Assembly (NCBI GenBank): GCA_030653985.1
Contig: JAURYJ010000021.1
Span: forward strand, 1-64,000
Length of the DNA stretch: 64,000 nucleotides
Direction of reading: 5' to 3'
Origin: Methylobacter sp.
GTDB taxonomy: Bacteria; Pseudomonadota; Gammaproteobacteria; Methylococcales; Methylomonadaceae
The notes beneath the pieces are model-generated. The model saw only the letters and a list, made by a program, of their open reading frames with translations, was not told the DNA's origin and ran no database searches. This document shows, piece after piece, positions 46,396 through 54,521 of this stretch. The position numbers and the translations under genes were made by a program. Position 1 is the stretch's first letter. Each line of letters begins with the position of its first letter.

Positions 46396-46545
46396 TGACA
46401 TCCACCCCCAGCTAAAGCAGGGGATTCCTTAGTACAGCCCTCCATGCCCGAAGGGGACGACTCTGAAAATCGTCTTACTTCACGCCATCTCAGTGACCCT
46501 GATGGCAGGAGATACCCAGCAACAGCGCACCCAACGACAAAAATT
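46396..46545 (-). mobile_element. Solo IS200/IS605-type right end with possible guide-RNA scaffold
   Basis: Read on the minus strand, the last bases are AAGGAATCCCCTGCTTTAGC, then TGGGGTGGATG and TCAA, matching the end at 104-140. The preceding ~100 bases contain small stems (e.g. GACGATTTTCAGAGTCGTC) and no protein frame, like the right-end RNA region of tnpB elements. No tnpA or tnpB remains. It is therefore a remnant or a non-autonomous copy inserted just upstream of the dksA-like gene. Confidence 0.5.
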
Positions 46546-46577
46546 ATAGATGATAACAAAAACAAATCAACAGCATC

Positions 46578-46620
46578 CTGACATCCCCCAGCTGAAGGAA
46601 GGGGCTTTACGGACTTTTTT
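46578..46620. mobile_element. Second IS200/IS605-type terminal hairpin
   Basis: TGACATCCCCCAGCTGAAGG followed by AAGGGGCTTTACGGAC repeats the terminal hairpin design 185 bp from the previous one and in the same orientation. The pair could mark a small non-autonomous element or two nested insertions. The sequence between them has no open frame. Confidence 0.45.
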
Positions 46621-46829
46621 GGTAAAATGCAATTTCTCAGCCTTTAGATTCAGCCCGTCACGTCAGGTCATATTCGGCAAACCTTAATCAGCTTCGGCTT
46701 ACACTGTGTTGTCTGCTGGCCCGATAAAACACCGGAATGAGCTAGAGCGAGCGTATGGAAAGCGCTATGCTAATCAATATAACCTATGCCCGCGTGCAAT
46801 ATAGTCCCAATATTAACTTCATCCAAACT

Positions 46830-47561
46830 ATGTCGACCTTCCGCTTTCAGCAGTTTTCAGTGTTACAAAAAAACTCAGGCATGAAAATATGTACCGATGC
46901 CGTTTTATTCGGCGCTATGGCTCCGGTCAAACAGCGCGACCGAGTACTGGACATCGGCGCAGGAACCGGCGTGCTTACACTAATGGCCGCCCAACTAGGC
47001 GCGGCAAAAGTGACCGCCGTAGAGTTAACGCAAGAAGCTTATCAAGAGGCCAATATTAACGTCAACAACAGTCCGTGGGCGGAACGACTTGAGGTTGTGC
47101 ATCAGGATATTCAAAGCTTTGCCTTAGCCGCCGACCAGCAATACGACCTCATCATCAGCAATCCACCTTTTTTCGAAAATCATCTCAAGACCGTCGATAC
47201 TCTTAGAAATACCGCCCGACACGCCGATCAACTGCCCTTTGCCGATTTGATCGGCGTTGCAGGAAGTTTATTAGCCCCGCAGGGTTTGTTTTACCTGTTG
47301 CTTCCCGCCCATGCGGTAACAAAGTTTTGCGCTCAGGCATCAGCATCAGGGTTTTATTTGCTCAATCAAATCGATTTTCGAGGCTATGCGCATAACGAAG
47401 CCAAAGTATCTGCGCTGACATTCAGTCGCATAGTGGCTGTGCGGCAAATAAGGTTGTTGACGATCTATGAATCCCACAACGTTTATAGTTCAGACAGTGC
47501 GGCTTATCTAGCGGATTTTTTATTGAGGTTTGCTAGAGACCAGCCTAAGCGACTAAGCTAA
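46830..47561 (+). CDS. trmN6: tRNA1(Val) (adenine-37-N6)-methyltransferase
   Basis: A 243-residue SAM-dependent N6-adenine methyltransferase (YfiC/TrmN6 family). It shows FRFQQFSVLQKNSGMKICTDAVLFGA, the SAM loop VLDIGAGTGVLTLMAA and the catalytic NPPF in LIISNPPFFENHL. The ATG at 46830 (MSTFRFQQFSV) is chosen because the family begins with this segment. It is transcribed alone; two hairpins follow downstream. Confidence 0.92.
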   Translation: MSTFRFQQFSVLQKNSGMKICTDAVLFGAMAPVKQRDRVLDIGAGTGVLTLMAAQLGAAKVTAVELTQEAYQEANINVNNSPWAERLEVVHQDIQSFALAADQQYDLIISNPPFFENHLKTVDTLRNTARHADQLPFADLIGVAGSLLAPQGLFYLLLPAHAVTKFCAQASASGFYLLNQIDFRGYAHNEAKVSALTFSRIVAVRQIRLLTIYESHNVYSSDSAAYLADFLLRFARDQPKRLS

Positions 47562-47721
47562 AGAACGAATTAAAACAGCAAGTAACCTGGATAGGGCTTG
47601 TGAAATCCAGGGCTACAATATTTTTGTACACGTTGATAGTGGGGCTTAGGCCGCCCTTTATGCAACCTAAGCAAACACGGTCCCTGTGTTGCAGTATTGA
47701 GGATTTTACATGTTAATATTT

Positions 47722-47783
47722 CAATCCACATCCGACCTCATCCGTCGAGTGACACCCATCGACGGATAGAGGTCGGTGGATTG
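47722..47783. repeat. Long near-perfect hairpin
   Basis: CAATCCACATCCGACCTC, then ATCCGTCGA, pairs with TCGACGGATAGAGGTCGG and TGGATTG around a 10-base loop (GTGACACCCA). The stem is about 25 bp with a few bulges. CAATCCAC recalls type I CRISPR repeats, but there is only one unit. Not coding. Confidence 0.7.
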
Positions 47784-47816
47784 CTCATCCCCGTGAACGA
47801 GGAGGTTACCAAAAAG

Positions 47817-47842
47817 GACAACGATGCCCGTGCATCGTTGTC
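47817..47842. terminator. Perfect 11-bp hairpin
   Basis: GACAACGATGC-CCGT-GCATCGTTGTC. It lies about 255 bp past trmN6 and 60 bp before the end of the glycine-zipper gene. There is no clear T run, so a terminator role for either gene is tentative. Between the two hairpins, CCCGTGAACGAGGAGG is unassigned. Nothing else is seen in 47562-47900. Confidence 0.4.
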
Positions 47843-47900
47843 AAACTCAAATAATCCCCCTAAAATGAAGGGTTTCAGACCAGCGAAGAAATTTGATCAA

Positions 47901-48296
47901 TTATCTGACAACGTTGTGCCCGCGGCCGCTCATGCAGTTGTTATAAGCATTTTTAAACTTATCTTCCGAACTCAGTCCTTTGACTGCACCACCACCAAAA
48001 CCACCCGCCGCAGCGCCTATGGCTGCGCCTGTGCCTGGACTGCCAGTGAAGGCGCCAACAATTGCACCTCCAGCCGCTCCAATTAAACCGCCGACTCCCG
48101 CACCGATAGCGGTTTCTTTTGCAGTGCCACCGGAAGCATGACTGGCAAGCTCTTTACATTCAGCCATATCCTGATTAATTCGATAGGCATTACGATCATT
48201 AGAGGCGTCAACTGTCGGCGTCCATCCTCCGTAACTGTAGCAACCTGAGATTAATGCGCTGCCTATCAAAACGATGCTGGTTGTTAATTTTTTCAT
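47901..48296 (-). CDS. Glycine-zipper lipoprotein
   Basis: A 131-residue exported protein. The lipobox LISGC places the lipidated cysteine at about residue 19. A central Gly/Ala-rich segment (AIGAGVGGLIGAAGGAIVGAF, then GTGAAIGAAAGGFGGGAV) has GxxxG repeats of the glycine-zipper type. Two further cysteines (MAECKELA, NNCMSGRGH) may form a disulfide. Outer-membrane or periplasmic location is likely; function unknown. The start ATG at 48296 follows AAGGAAGAATCGAT. Confidence 0.8.
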   Translation of the reverse strand: MKKLTTSIVLIGSALISGCYSYGGWTPTVDASNDRNAYRINQDMAECKELASHASGGTAKETAIGAGVGGLIGAAGGAIVGAFTGSPGTGAAIGAAAGGFGGGAVKGLSSEDKFKNAYNNCMSGRGHNVVR

Positions 48297-48390
48297 ATCG
48301 ATTCTTCCTTTAGTAGTGAGATTTTCTGCAATGGTAGTCCACTATTTATGAATAAAAAATGAACAGAGACCACTTCTAAAACTAACCATA

Positions 48391-50925
48391 TTATAGTTCT
48401 CTTAAGACTTGTAGTGGCGATTTATTCACCACATCTTTCACCCCCCAACATCCGGCCAGACCAACAAATACAGCGCCGGTTAATGGAATAAGCCCCCACA
48501 AATAAACATTGATACGGTAATCCAAATGCATAACTTGTGTATAGAGGGCATAGAGGATGGCTTCTGCAATGATTACGGCTAACAGGCCGGAAATCAATCC
48601 AAGCAAACTAAACTCAATAATATGGGTTTTTCTTAAAAATGAGCGATTAGCGCCCAGCGTTCTCATTAAAGCCCCCTCATAAATCCGGTTATCTAACGTG
48701 GAATAAACGGCGGCGAACAATACCGTAAATCCGGCCATTAACGCGAAATAAAGCAGGTAGTTTATGGCTTCAGTCAATTGGGTCAGAATGGTTTTAAATT
48801 GCTGCAAAATTAAATCGACTTCCAGAATGGTGGTGCTGGGATATTTTTTTACCAGCGTGTTTAGGACGTTTTTTTGCGCATCAGGCAAATAAAAACTGGT
48901 GATAAAGGTGCTGGGGTAGGCATCCAGCGTGCCGGGCGAGAACACCATATAAAAATTCGGCTTCATCGTATCCCACCGAAGTTCGCGGATACTGGATACC
49001 GTCGCTTTAATCTGTTCACTGCCTACGGTGAAGGTCAAGTGATCGCCCAGCTTTATTTTTAAGCTTTTGGCCAGCTTCTGTTCAACAGAAACCAGCCCGC
49101 TTTGGTCATCCTGCCACCAGTTTCCGGCGGAAATTTTATTATCTTCAGGCAAATCTTTAGTCCAGGTAAGGCTTAATTCGCGATGCGTGGCGCTTTCGCC
49201 CTGCGTTTCCTTACTGACCACCTGTTGCACCGGCACGTTATTAATTTCTACCAGACGGCCTCTAATCACAGGGTAAAACTGACTGCCGTTGATGTGCTGC
49301 TGTTGCAGTTCCTGCTGAAAAGCGGGTTGTTGATCGGGAAAAATATTCAGCGCGAAATGGTTGGGCGCATTATCAGGCAACTGCTTTTGCCAGTTATCGA
49401 TTAAGTCGGTGCGTACGGTAAAACTGAGCACCATAGCCACCAGCGTAATGCTGAAAGCCAGTATTTGGCTGACGCTGGCGCGACTGTTTCTTAACAAGCC
49501 TTGCAAGCCAAAACGCCAGGTCAGGCTCATGTGCGGCAGCAGTTTATGGCTTACCCTTAGCAAGCCATAAACCAGCAAGCCGAGCAGCAGCATGGTGCCC
49601 AAGCCGACACCAAGAATCGTCACCGTCATCTTAAGATCATCGGTATAGCGCCAGATTAATACCCCAATAATGCCGACTGCCAAGCCATAAATCAGCCATG
49701 CGCTGCTGGGTAAAGGTTCCAGTTCGCGGCGCAACACCCGTAACGGCGAAACTTTTTTAAGGCGCAATAATGGCGGCAGCGCAAAACCCAATAGAATAGC
49801 CATGCCGACAATAAATCCGAATGAAACCGCCAGTAGACTTGGATTAGCGACTTGCTGAGGCAATAACGATCTTAATAAATGGAACAGGGCTTCCTGCGCA
49901 AACCAGCCCAACAGGCAACCGATGGCGCTGGCCAATAAACCCAAGACAACCAGCTGACTGCCATAAAGCCAAAGAATTTCGCGTTGTTTACAGCCCAGGC
50001 AACGCAGGATGGCGGTGGCGTTAAAGTGCCGGTCGCTATAACGCCGGGTCGCCATCGCAATGGCCACGCCGGAAATTAAAATAACGATAATGCTGGACAA
50101 GCCCAGATACCGTTCCGCACGTTCCAGCGCGGAACCCAGTTCCGGTCGGTCATCATGTATATCCATGATGCGCTGCGACGGATTCAACTGCGGTTTAATC
50201 CAGCGATTGAATTGGGTTAATGCTTTGCTGTCGCCGCTGAATTGAAAGAAATAATGCACATGGCTGCCCGGCTGCACGATGCCGGTCGCGGGCAAATCGT
50301 CTGCATTCATCATCACGCGCGGGGAAAAGCTGTAAAAATCCCCGCGTTTGTCGGGTTCGTAGGTAATGATGTGACTGACGATGAGATGTTTTTCTCCGAC
50401 CTGTAAAGCATCGCCCAGGTTGAGTTTAAGCGCTGACAAAATGCGTTTTTCAACCCAGGCATTTCCAGGTTTTGGGCCAGTGTGGGTAACAGTTTCTGTC
50501 AGCGCCGTGCCTGCTCCCGGCAGGCCTGCGGCATACACACCATCCCTGCCGATATAATCCGCAGCCGTGGTTTTTAAAAAACCGCGTAAGGGGTAAGCGG
50601 AACTGACGGCTTTAATACCCGCCAATAACAACTCATTATGCTCAATCAACACGCTGGAAAATTCAACCGTTTGCGCTTGAGCGAGATTAAGTTGCGTTGC
50701 CTTGGCCAGCCATTCGAATGGAATGATAGTCGGGCTTGAGATCACCAAATCCGCCGCCAAAAACTCTGCAGCCTGAGTGCTCATGGTGCGTTGCAGGCGA
50801 TCTGCAAACAGCGATATGGCGGTCGAACTGGTGACTGCAATCATCAAAGCCAATACCAGTATGGTTAATTCGCCGGAACGGCTGTCACGCCATAACAGCC
50901 GCAATGCCAAATTAAAACGGTTCAT
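48391..50925 (-). CDS. ABC transporter permease of the FtsX/MacB-like (YbbP) class with an in-frame repeat insert
   Basis: An 844-residue membrane protein with about ten hydrophobic helices and two FtsX-type domains: an N-terminal helix and large periplasmic part, helices near residues 270-400 (SSIIVILISGVAIAMATRRYSDRH), a second group near 410-520 and a C-terminal set. It matches the YbbP partner of YbbA, next to tesA as in E. coli. Near residues 120-140 the segment YIGRDGVYAAGLPGAGTA is encoded antisense by a family C repeat (50508-50556). The exported substrate is unknown; lipid or lipoprotein-like substrates are suspected for this class. Confidence 0.88.
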   Translation of the reverse strand: MNRFNLALRLLWRDSRSGELTILVLALMIAVTSSTAISLFADRLQRTMSTQAAEFLAADLVISSPTIIPFEWLAKATQLNLAQAQTVEFSSVLIEHNELLLAGIKAVSSAYPLRGFLKTTAADYIGRDGVYAAGLPGAGTALTETVTHTGPKPGNAWVEKRILSALKLNLGDALQVGEKHLIVSHIITYEPDKRGDFYSFSPRVMMNADDLPATGIVQPGSHVHYFFQFSGDSKALTQFNRWIKPQLNPSQRIMDIHDDRPELGSALERAERYLGLSSIIVILISGVAIAMATRRYSDRHFNATAILRCLGCKQREILWLYGSQLVVLGLLASAIGCLLGWFAQEALFHLLRSLLPQQVANPSLLAVSFGFIVGMAILLGFALPPLLRLKKVSPLRVLRRELEPLPSSAWLIYGLAVGIIGVLIWRYTDDLKMTVTILGVGLGTMLLLGLLVYGLLRVSHKLLPHMSLTWRFGLQGLLRNSRASVSQILAFSITLVAMVLSFTVRTDLIDNWQKQLPDNAPNHFALNIFPDQQPAFQQELQQQHINGSQFYPVIRGRLVEINNVPVQQVVSKETQGESATHRELSLTWTKDLPEDNKISAGNWWQDDQSGLVSVEQKLAKSLKIKLGDHLTFTVGSEQIKATVSSIRELRWDTMKPNFYMVFSPGTLDAYPSTFITSFYLPDAQKNVLNTLVKKYPSTTILEVDLILQQFKTILTQLTEAINYLLYFALMAGFTVLFAAVYSTLDNRIYEGALMRTLGANRSFLRKTHIIEFSLLGLISGLLAVIIAEAILYALYTQVMHLDYRINVYLWGLIPLTGAVFVGLAGCWGVKDVVNKSPLQVLREL
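50508..50556 (-). repeat. Family C intragenic repeat, copy 5 (in the ABC permease)
   Basis: On the plus strand CCTGCTCCCGGCAGGCCTGC then GGCATACACACCATCCCTGCCGAT. The host gene runs the opposite way, so here the repeat is translated from its other strand (GRDGVYAAGLPGAGTA). No stop occurs, showing that the unit is open on both strands. Confidence 0.85.
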
Positions 50926-50972
50926 GTAATTTCCTTTGTAGTCGCGAAGCTGGAACGTGGGACACGTGCATC

Positions 50973-51086
50973 AAGTTAAGTCGAAAATAGTTATGGCTGC
51001 CTGTTGTGGGCGCGAATTTATTCGCGTTTTTTAACCTACCGCGCGAATAAATTCGCGTCCACACTATAAACTTAATGACAGTGAGC
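50973..51086. repeat. GCGAATAAATTCGCG palindromic repeat, family A, copy 3
   Basis: Inverted arms at 51005-51064 (TGTGGGCGCGAATTTATTCG; CGCGAATAAATTCGCGTCCA). The similarity to copy 4 extends outwards: AAGTTAAGTCGAAAATAGT on the left and TTAATGACAGTGAG on the right, so the full unit is about 115 bp. It lies between the ABC ATPase and the permease and may form a hairpin in their common transcript. Confidence 0.8.
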
Positions 51087-51134
51087 GTTTGGAAGGAAGC
51101 GAAAGACAAAACTTCGTGATAATGATTAAGACAA

Positions 51135-51923
51135 TCACTGATTCACCAAACGCCCCGCATCCAGTTTAATAGTACGCTGGCAACGTGCAGCCAAAGCCTG
51201 ATCATGCGTCACCAGAATTAATGTGGTGTTGTTTTCCTGATTAAGTTCAAATAATAAATCAACAATACACGCACCGGTTTTACTATCAAGATTGCCGGTC
51301 GGCTCATCGGCAAATAAAATCGATGGCCTGGTCACAAAGGCTCTGGCCAATGCGACACGCTGTTGCTCACCACCAGAAAGTTTCTGTGGTGTATGCGACA
51401 AGCGATGCGACAAGCCGACTCTATCCAATAATGCCGTAGCCGAGGCTTTGGCGTTTTTATCGCCGCTTAATTCCAAAGGCAACATCACGTTTTCCAGTGC
51501 GGTCAGTCCTTGCAGCAATTGAAAAGACTGGAAGACAAAGCCTATCAGCTGATTGCGCATTGCCGCCCTACCGTCTTCGTCCATCGCGGTTAATGATTTT
51601 CCGTTCAAACTGATCAATCCGGAAGTTGGCGTGTCCAATCCGGCCAGCAGACTAATTAAGGTCGATTTGCCTGAACCCGACTCGCCGACAATCGCAATAC
51701 TCTCACCGGATTTGATTATCAAATCTATGGATGACAAGATATGCAATACCCCATCGGAGGTAATAACCGATTTACTCAGTTTTTCCGTTACTATATCGCC
51801 AGGGATGGCGTGTATGCCGCAATCCTGTCGGGAACAGGAGTGGCGATCGCCAGGGATGGCGTGTATGCCGCAATCCTGTCGGGAACAGGTGCTGTTAATA
51901 TTATTTAATGATTGAGTTTGCAT
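51135..51923 (-). CDS. ABC transporter ATP-binding protein (YbbA/LolD-like) with two tandem repeat inserts at the N-terminus
   Basis: A 262-residue ATPase partner of the FtsX-type permease. Walker A is GESGSGKSTL, the signature LSGGEQQRVALARAF, Walker B ILFADEPTGNLD and the H-loop LVTHD. The normal protein begins close to IVTEKLSKSVIT; before it stand two copies of SRQDCGIHAIPGD from family C repeats (51793-51890). I place the start at ATG 51923 (MQTQSLNNI), because no start codon exists between the repeats and IVTEKL. This start is 1 bp from that of divergent tesA, leaving no intergenic promoter. Confidence 0.9.
   Translation of the reverse strand: MQTQSLNNINSTCSRQDCGIHAIPGDRHSCSRQDCGIHAIPGDIVTEKLSKSVITSDGVLHILSSIDLIIKSGESIAIVGESGSGKSTLISLLAGLDTPTSGLISLNGKSLTAMDEDGRAAMRNQLIGFVFQSFQLLQGLTALENVMLPLELSGDKNAKASATALLDRVGLSHRLSHTPQKLSGGEQQRVALARAFVTRPSILFADEPTGNLDSKTGACIVDLLFELNQENNTTLILVTHDQALAARCQRTIKLDAGRLVNQ
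51793..51838 (-). repeat. Family C intragenic repeat, copy 6 (ABC ATPase N-terminus)
   Basis: Read in the gene direction it is ACCTGTTCCCGACAGGATTG variant (here begins CTCCTGTTCC) and ends GCCATCCCTGGCGAT, giving CSRQDCGIHAIPGD. It shares the variant GATTGCGGCATACACGCC with copy 7, so the two arose by local duplication. Confidence 0.85.
51845..51890 (-). repeat. Family C intragenic repeat, copy 7 (ABC ATPase N-terminus)
   Basis: ACCTGTTCCCGACAGGATTG then CGGCATACACGCCATCCCTGGCGAT, 45 bases or 15 codons, reading TCSRQDCGIHAIPGD. Only six bases separate it from copy 6. The tandem adds about 30 residues to the ATPase without breaking the frame. Confidence 0.85.
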
Positions 51924-51924
51924 A

Positions 51925-52527
51925 ATGACCCGTTTTTTATTTGCTGTGATTATTTCGTTAATGTCGATGACCGCTACGGCCAAATCCATTGTGGTATTGG
52001 GTGATAGTATCAGTGCTGCTTACGGAATTGAAGTGGCACAGGGCTGGGTGGCCTTATTACAGAAAAAATTGGATGAAAAAAAGCCGGGCTATACTATCCA
52101 TAATGAAAGTATTAGCGGAGATACCAGCGCCGGCGGTTTAGCGCGGATAGACCGTATCTTGACCCTGCATAAGCCGAATATCATCATCATTGAACTGGGG
52201 GCTAATGACGGCTTGCGTGGTTTACCGCCGACATTAATAAAAAGCAATCTTGCCGAAATTGCCCATCGAGCACAGCTTGCCGGTGCAAAGGTGTTGTTGC
52301 TGAGCATGAGAATTCCGCCCAATTACGGTAAGCGCTATACCGATCTTTTTTACACTATTTACCCTCAATTAGCCACAGAACTGGTGGTTCCGTATGTACC
52401 TTTTATCATGGAGGATGTCGCGTTGACTAAAGACATGATGCAAGCAGACGGACTGCATCCCAATGCCAAAGGGCAACCTGCGATTGCAGATAAAGTGTGG
52501 CCGCAGTTACTACCGCTATTAAAATAA
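51925..52527 (+). CDS. tesA: Multifunctional acyl-CoA thioesterase/lysophospholipase (TesA type)
   Basis: A 200-residue periplasmic SGNH hydrolase. The signal peptide MTRFLFAVIISLMSMTATA is followed by block I GDSISAAYG (catalytic Ser), ESISGDTSAGGLARI (Gly), ELGANDGLRG (Asn) and DGLHPNAKGQ (catalytic Asp and His). It lies divergently beside the ABC ATPase as in E. coli (tesA-ybbA-ybbP). Its ATG is 1 bp from that of the ATPase gene, so its promoter must lie inside that gene, in the repeat-containing part. Confidence 0.93.
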   Translation: MTRFLFAVIISLMSMTATAKSIVVLGDSISAAYGIEVAQGWVALLQKKLDEKKPGYTIHNESISGDTSAGGLARIDRILTLHKPNIIIIELGANDGLRGLPPTLIKSNLAEIAHRAQLAGAKVLLLSMRIPPNYGKRYTDLFYTIYPQLATELVVPYVPFIMEDVALTKDMMQADGLHPNAKGQPAIADKVWPQLLPLLK

Positions 52528-52556
52528 CAACGACTTCAACAGGAAGAGAACAATAA

Positions 52557-52985
52557 ATGAAATCACTAACACTTGAAAAAGCCAATATCATTATCAATGC
52601 CGCCACCAACAAGGCCCGTAAATTAAACATGGCGCCGCTTACCGTAGTGGTTCTGGATGAGGCCGGGCATTTAAAAGCCATGCAACGGGAAGATGGCGCG
52701 ACTATGATCAGACAGCAAATTGCCACCGCAAAAGCCTGGGGCGCGGTCAGCATGGGCATATCGTCACGAAGTTTAGCCAGCGTCGCCGAAAAACGGCCCG
52801 ATTTTATGAATGCCTTGATCGGCATAACGGGTGGGAACTTAATGCCGGTTCCGGGCGGCGTTTTGATTCGTGATACCAAAAACAATGTCATCGGTGCGGT
52901 CGGTATTAGCGGTGACAGTTCCGATCAGGATGAACGTTGCGCCATTGAGGGTATCGAGGCAGTGGGATTTATTGCCGGAGTTTGA
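52557..52985 (+). CDS. GlcG/HbpS family heme-binding-like protein
   Basis: A 142-residue protein of the GlcG/HbpS (DUF336) family. Typical parts: LTVVVLDEAGHLKAMQREDGA, the Ala/Gly region AKAWGAVSMGISSR, NLMPVPGGVLIRD and AVGISGDSSDQDERCAIEGI. HbpS of Streptomyces binds heme and senses redox stress; other members are found in glycolate or cobalamin contexts. Role here unknown. The start is preceded by AGGAAGAG and follows tesA by 29 bp, so the two may be co-transcribed. Confidence 0.88.
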   Translation: MKSLTLEKANIIINAATNKARKLNMAPLTVVVLDEAGHLKAMQREDGATMIRQQIATAKAWGAVSMGISSRSLASVAEKRPDFMNALIGITGGNLMPVPGGVLIRDTKNNVIGAVGISGDSSDQDERCAIEGIEAVGFIAGV

Positions 52986-53039
52986 CGTTGGCATCGGTGC
53001 AGCTAGTTTTGATGGCAATATCTGATCACGCCTAAAAAG

Positions 53040-53774
53040 CTATACCCGGTAGCAAAAAAGTTGGGTGCTGCGTCGATCATTGATCGGTACTATCGATTCC
53101 GGATTCCAGCCCGAAATCGGGAAGGATGAAGAGATGAATAAGCTTCCGGAGCGCATTTCATTGCCGACCTTTTCGCCAAGTTTCACCATAACCGCCGGGG
53201 AAAGAAACGCAAACACCACGTCATAACCGGCAAGATCGCATTCCCATAAACTGGCACGTTTTACGCACGCATTCGGCAGTTTGCGGCAACGACTAGCGGT
53301 AATCAGCCACGGTAGCGGCGCACGTTCCCACGCATCAATCTTAATGGCTCGACGTTGCGCCAGCGGCACTGCCACCGAACCAACCCCGGCACCGAGATCA
53401 GCAAACACGCTGGCGTTTTCCTGTTCAACAAGCGTCGCTACCGCATCGGCTACCGCGCTAGAGGACAGGAACAACGGCACATCGCCCTTGACCGTACCCC
53501 AAAACACCAGAGCCAACAGCAGCACAATCGACAGATACAACCAGGAAGACAGCTGCAAGGTGAGCATCGCAATTGCCATGGGAAGAAACAGCAAATGGAT
53601 GAGAATCCACCAATACCGCTGGCGTAAAACGGTTGACCACAACGCAGCTGCAGCGCCTTGTATCAGCGCCAAACGCCATGAGCCGTGAAACAGCACAGGC
53701 GACATCCAGGCCAACGTGATGGTAACCGTCAAACCCATCGCCTGTGCTGCAAACGCTTTCAATAAAGTTGCCAA
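53040..53774 (-). CDS. Membrane-anchored class I methyltransferase-like protein
   Basis: A 244-residue protein with four or more N-terminal hydrophobic segments (about residues 5-95, e.g. SWLYLSIVLLLALVFWGTV) joined to a Rossmann-type domain with a SAM-binding-like loop VFADLGAGVGSVAVPLA and an acidic residue at the next strand (IDAWERAP). The rest (LAGYDVVFAFLSPAVMVKLGEKV) suits a methyltransferase core. Substrate unknown. The combination of a multi-helix anchor with a methyltransferase core is unusual. Isolated gene, convergent with the GlcG-like gene. Confidence 0.7.
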   Translation of the reverse strand: MATLLKAFAAQAMGLTVTITLAWMSPVLFHGSWRLALIQGAAAALWSTVLRQRYWWILIHLLFLPMAIAMLTLQLSSWLYLSIVLLLALVFWGTVKGDVPLFLSSSAVADAVATLVEQENASVFADLGAGVGSVAVPLAQRRAIKIDAWERAPLPWLITASRCRKLPNACVKRASLWECDLAGYDVVFAFLSPAVMVKLGEKVGNEMRSGSLFISSSFPISGWNPESIVPINDRRSTQLFCYRV

Positions 53775-53839
53775 GCCATTGTTCCTGAGATTTTTACGTG
53801 GGGGCTGTGAATATCTGCAGCGGGGTGGATCACAGCCAT

Positions 53840-53964
53840 TAAGTTAAGTCGAAAATAGTGATGATTGAATGCCGTGGGTGCGAATTTATTCGCACGGTAG
53901 GCGTTAAAAAGCGCGAATAAATTCGCGCCCACAGTAGATTAAATCCTTAACTGAATGACCGTGA
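53840..53964. repeat. GCGAATAAATTCGCG palindromic repeat, family A, copy 4
   Basis: Arms at 53873-53933: CCGTGGGTGCGAATTTATTC and GCGAATAAATTCGCGCCCAC, around GGTAGGCGTTAAAAA. It has the same outer borders as copy 3 (AAGTTAAGTCGAAAATAGT; CTGAATGACCGTGAG), which defines the element length as about 120 bp. Confidence 0.8.
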
Positions 53965-53978
53965 GTTGGGTGGATGCG

Positions 53979-54299
53979 TTAAATTTTTGGAGAAGCTGGT
54001 TTGCTCACCGGTGCAGGCATAGGTACAGGAACGGGAACGGGAACGGGAACGGGAACGGGAGCGGAAGCCGGATCGAAACTTTCAGCCGCAGCGGGTTTAG
54101 GAGCCTGTGCCAGTTTGGCTTGCCGATTGCCTTCACCGTAAAGCGTAGCGGAAATCATAAACAGGATGGTTGATATAATCAGAATCTTAAATCTGTCCGG
54201 TTTTTTCAAAAAGAATAAAGGCCATCTTGGCTTAATCATTCCGACAATAAAAAAAACCAGGGCCCAAATCCCAGTGTGAAAAGCGGCGTTTATCAGCAT
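53979..54299 (-). CDS. Small membrane protein with a Pro-Val repeat tail
   Basis: A 106-residue protein with two hydrophobic helices (AAFHTGIWALVFFIVGMI and ILIISTILFMISATLYG) and a C-terminal tail of alternating Pro and Val (about residues 82-93) followed by MPAPVSKPASPK. The repeat is encoded by a perfect tandem hexanucleotide (GGGAAC on the plus strand, about 54028-54060), a sequence prone to copy-number change. I do not recognise the family. Start at 54299; gene status rests on helices, length and codon pattern. Confidence 0.55.
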   Translation of the reverse strand: MLINAAFHTGIWALVFFIVGMIKPRWPLFFLKKPDRFKILIISTILFMISATLYGEGNRQAKLAQAPKPAAAESFDPASAPVPVPVPVPVPVPMPAPVSKPASPKI

Positions 54300-54521
54300 T
54301 ATAGTTACTCGTTAACTTACATTTAGACAGATTTATATTATTATTAGTTATGCGGTTGTTTGCAATACGCCGCGATGTTATTTTAACGGTTTTACTTTAA
54401 TTGTTAGCATTGCTTTTTTCAGTCAGCCAATAAAATAAAATTTGTTAGCTGTTTATTGACACATTCCGTGTCGAAAAAACTCGTTTCTATAGAGTTTTTT
54501 ATATGAAAATCAGAGGTTTGT

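Larger units (their letters stand above)
46362..46829. other. Gap between the dksA-like gene and trmN6
   Basis: Apart from the two IS-type ends (46396-46545 and 46578-46620), this 468-bp stretch contains the trmN6 leader (46621-46829). The leader has GTCACGTCAGGTCATATTCG and other unassigned sequence. A short in-frame extension of trmN6 back to 46755 exists but is not conserved in the family. Confidence 0.5.

Noticed and set aside
47715..47800. Possible CRISPR repeat (CAATCCAC words)
   Set aside because: Only one inverted pair and no regularly spaced direct repeats or cas genes.
47697..48086. A 129-codon plus-strand frame overlapping the glycine-zipper gene
   Set aside because: Its first part is the translated hairpin region and the rest is antisense to a lipoprotein gene with a clear signal peptide and lipobox.
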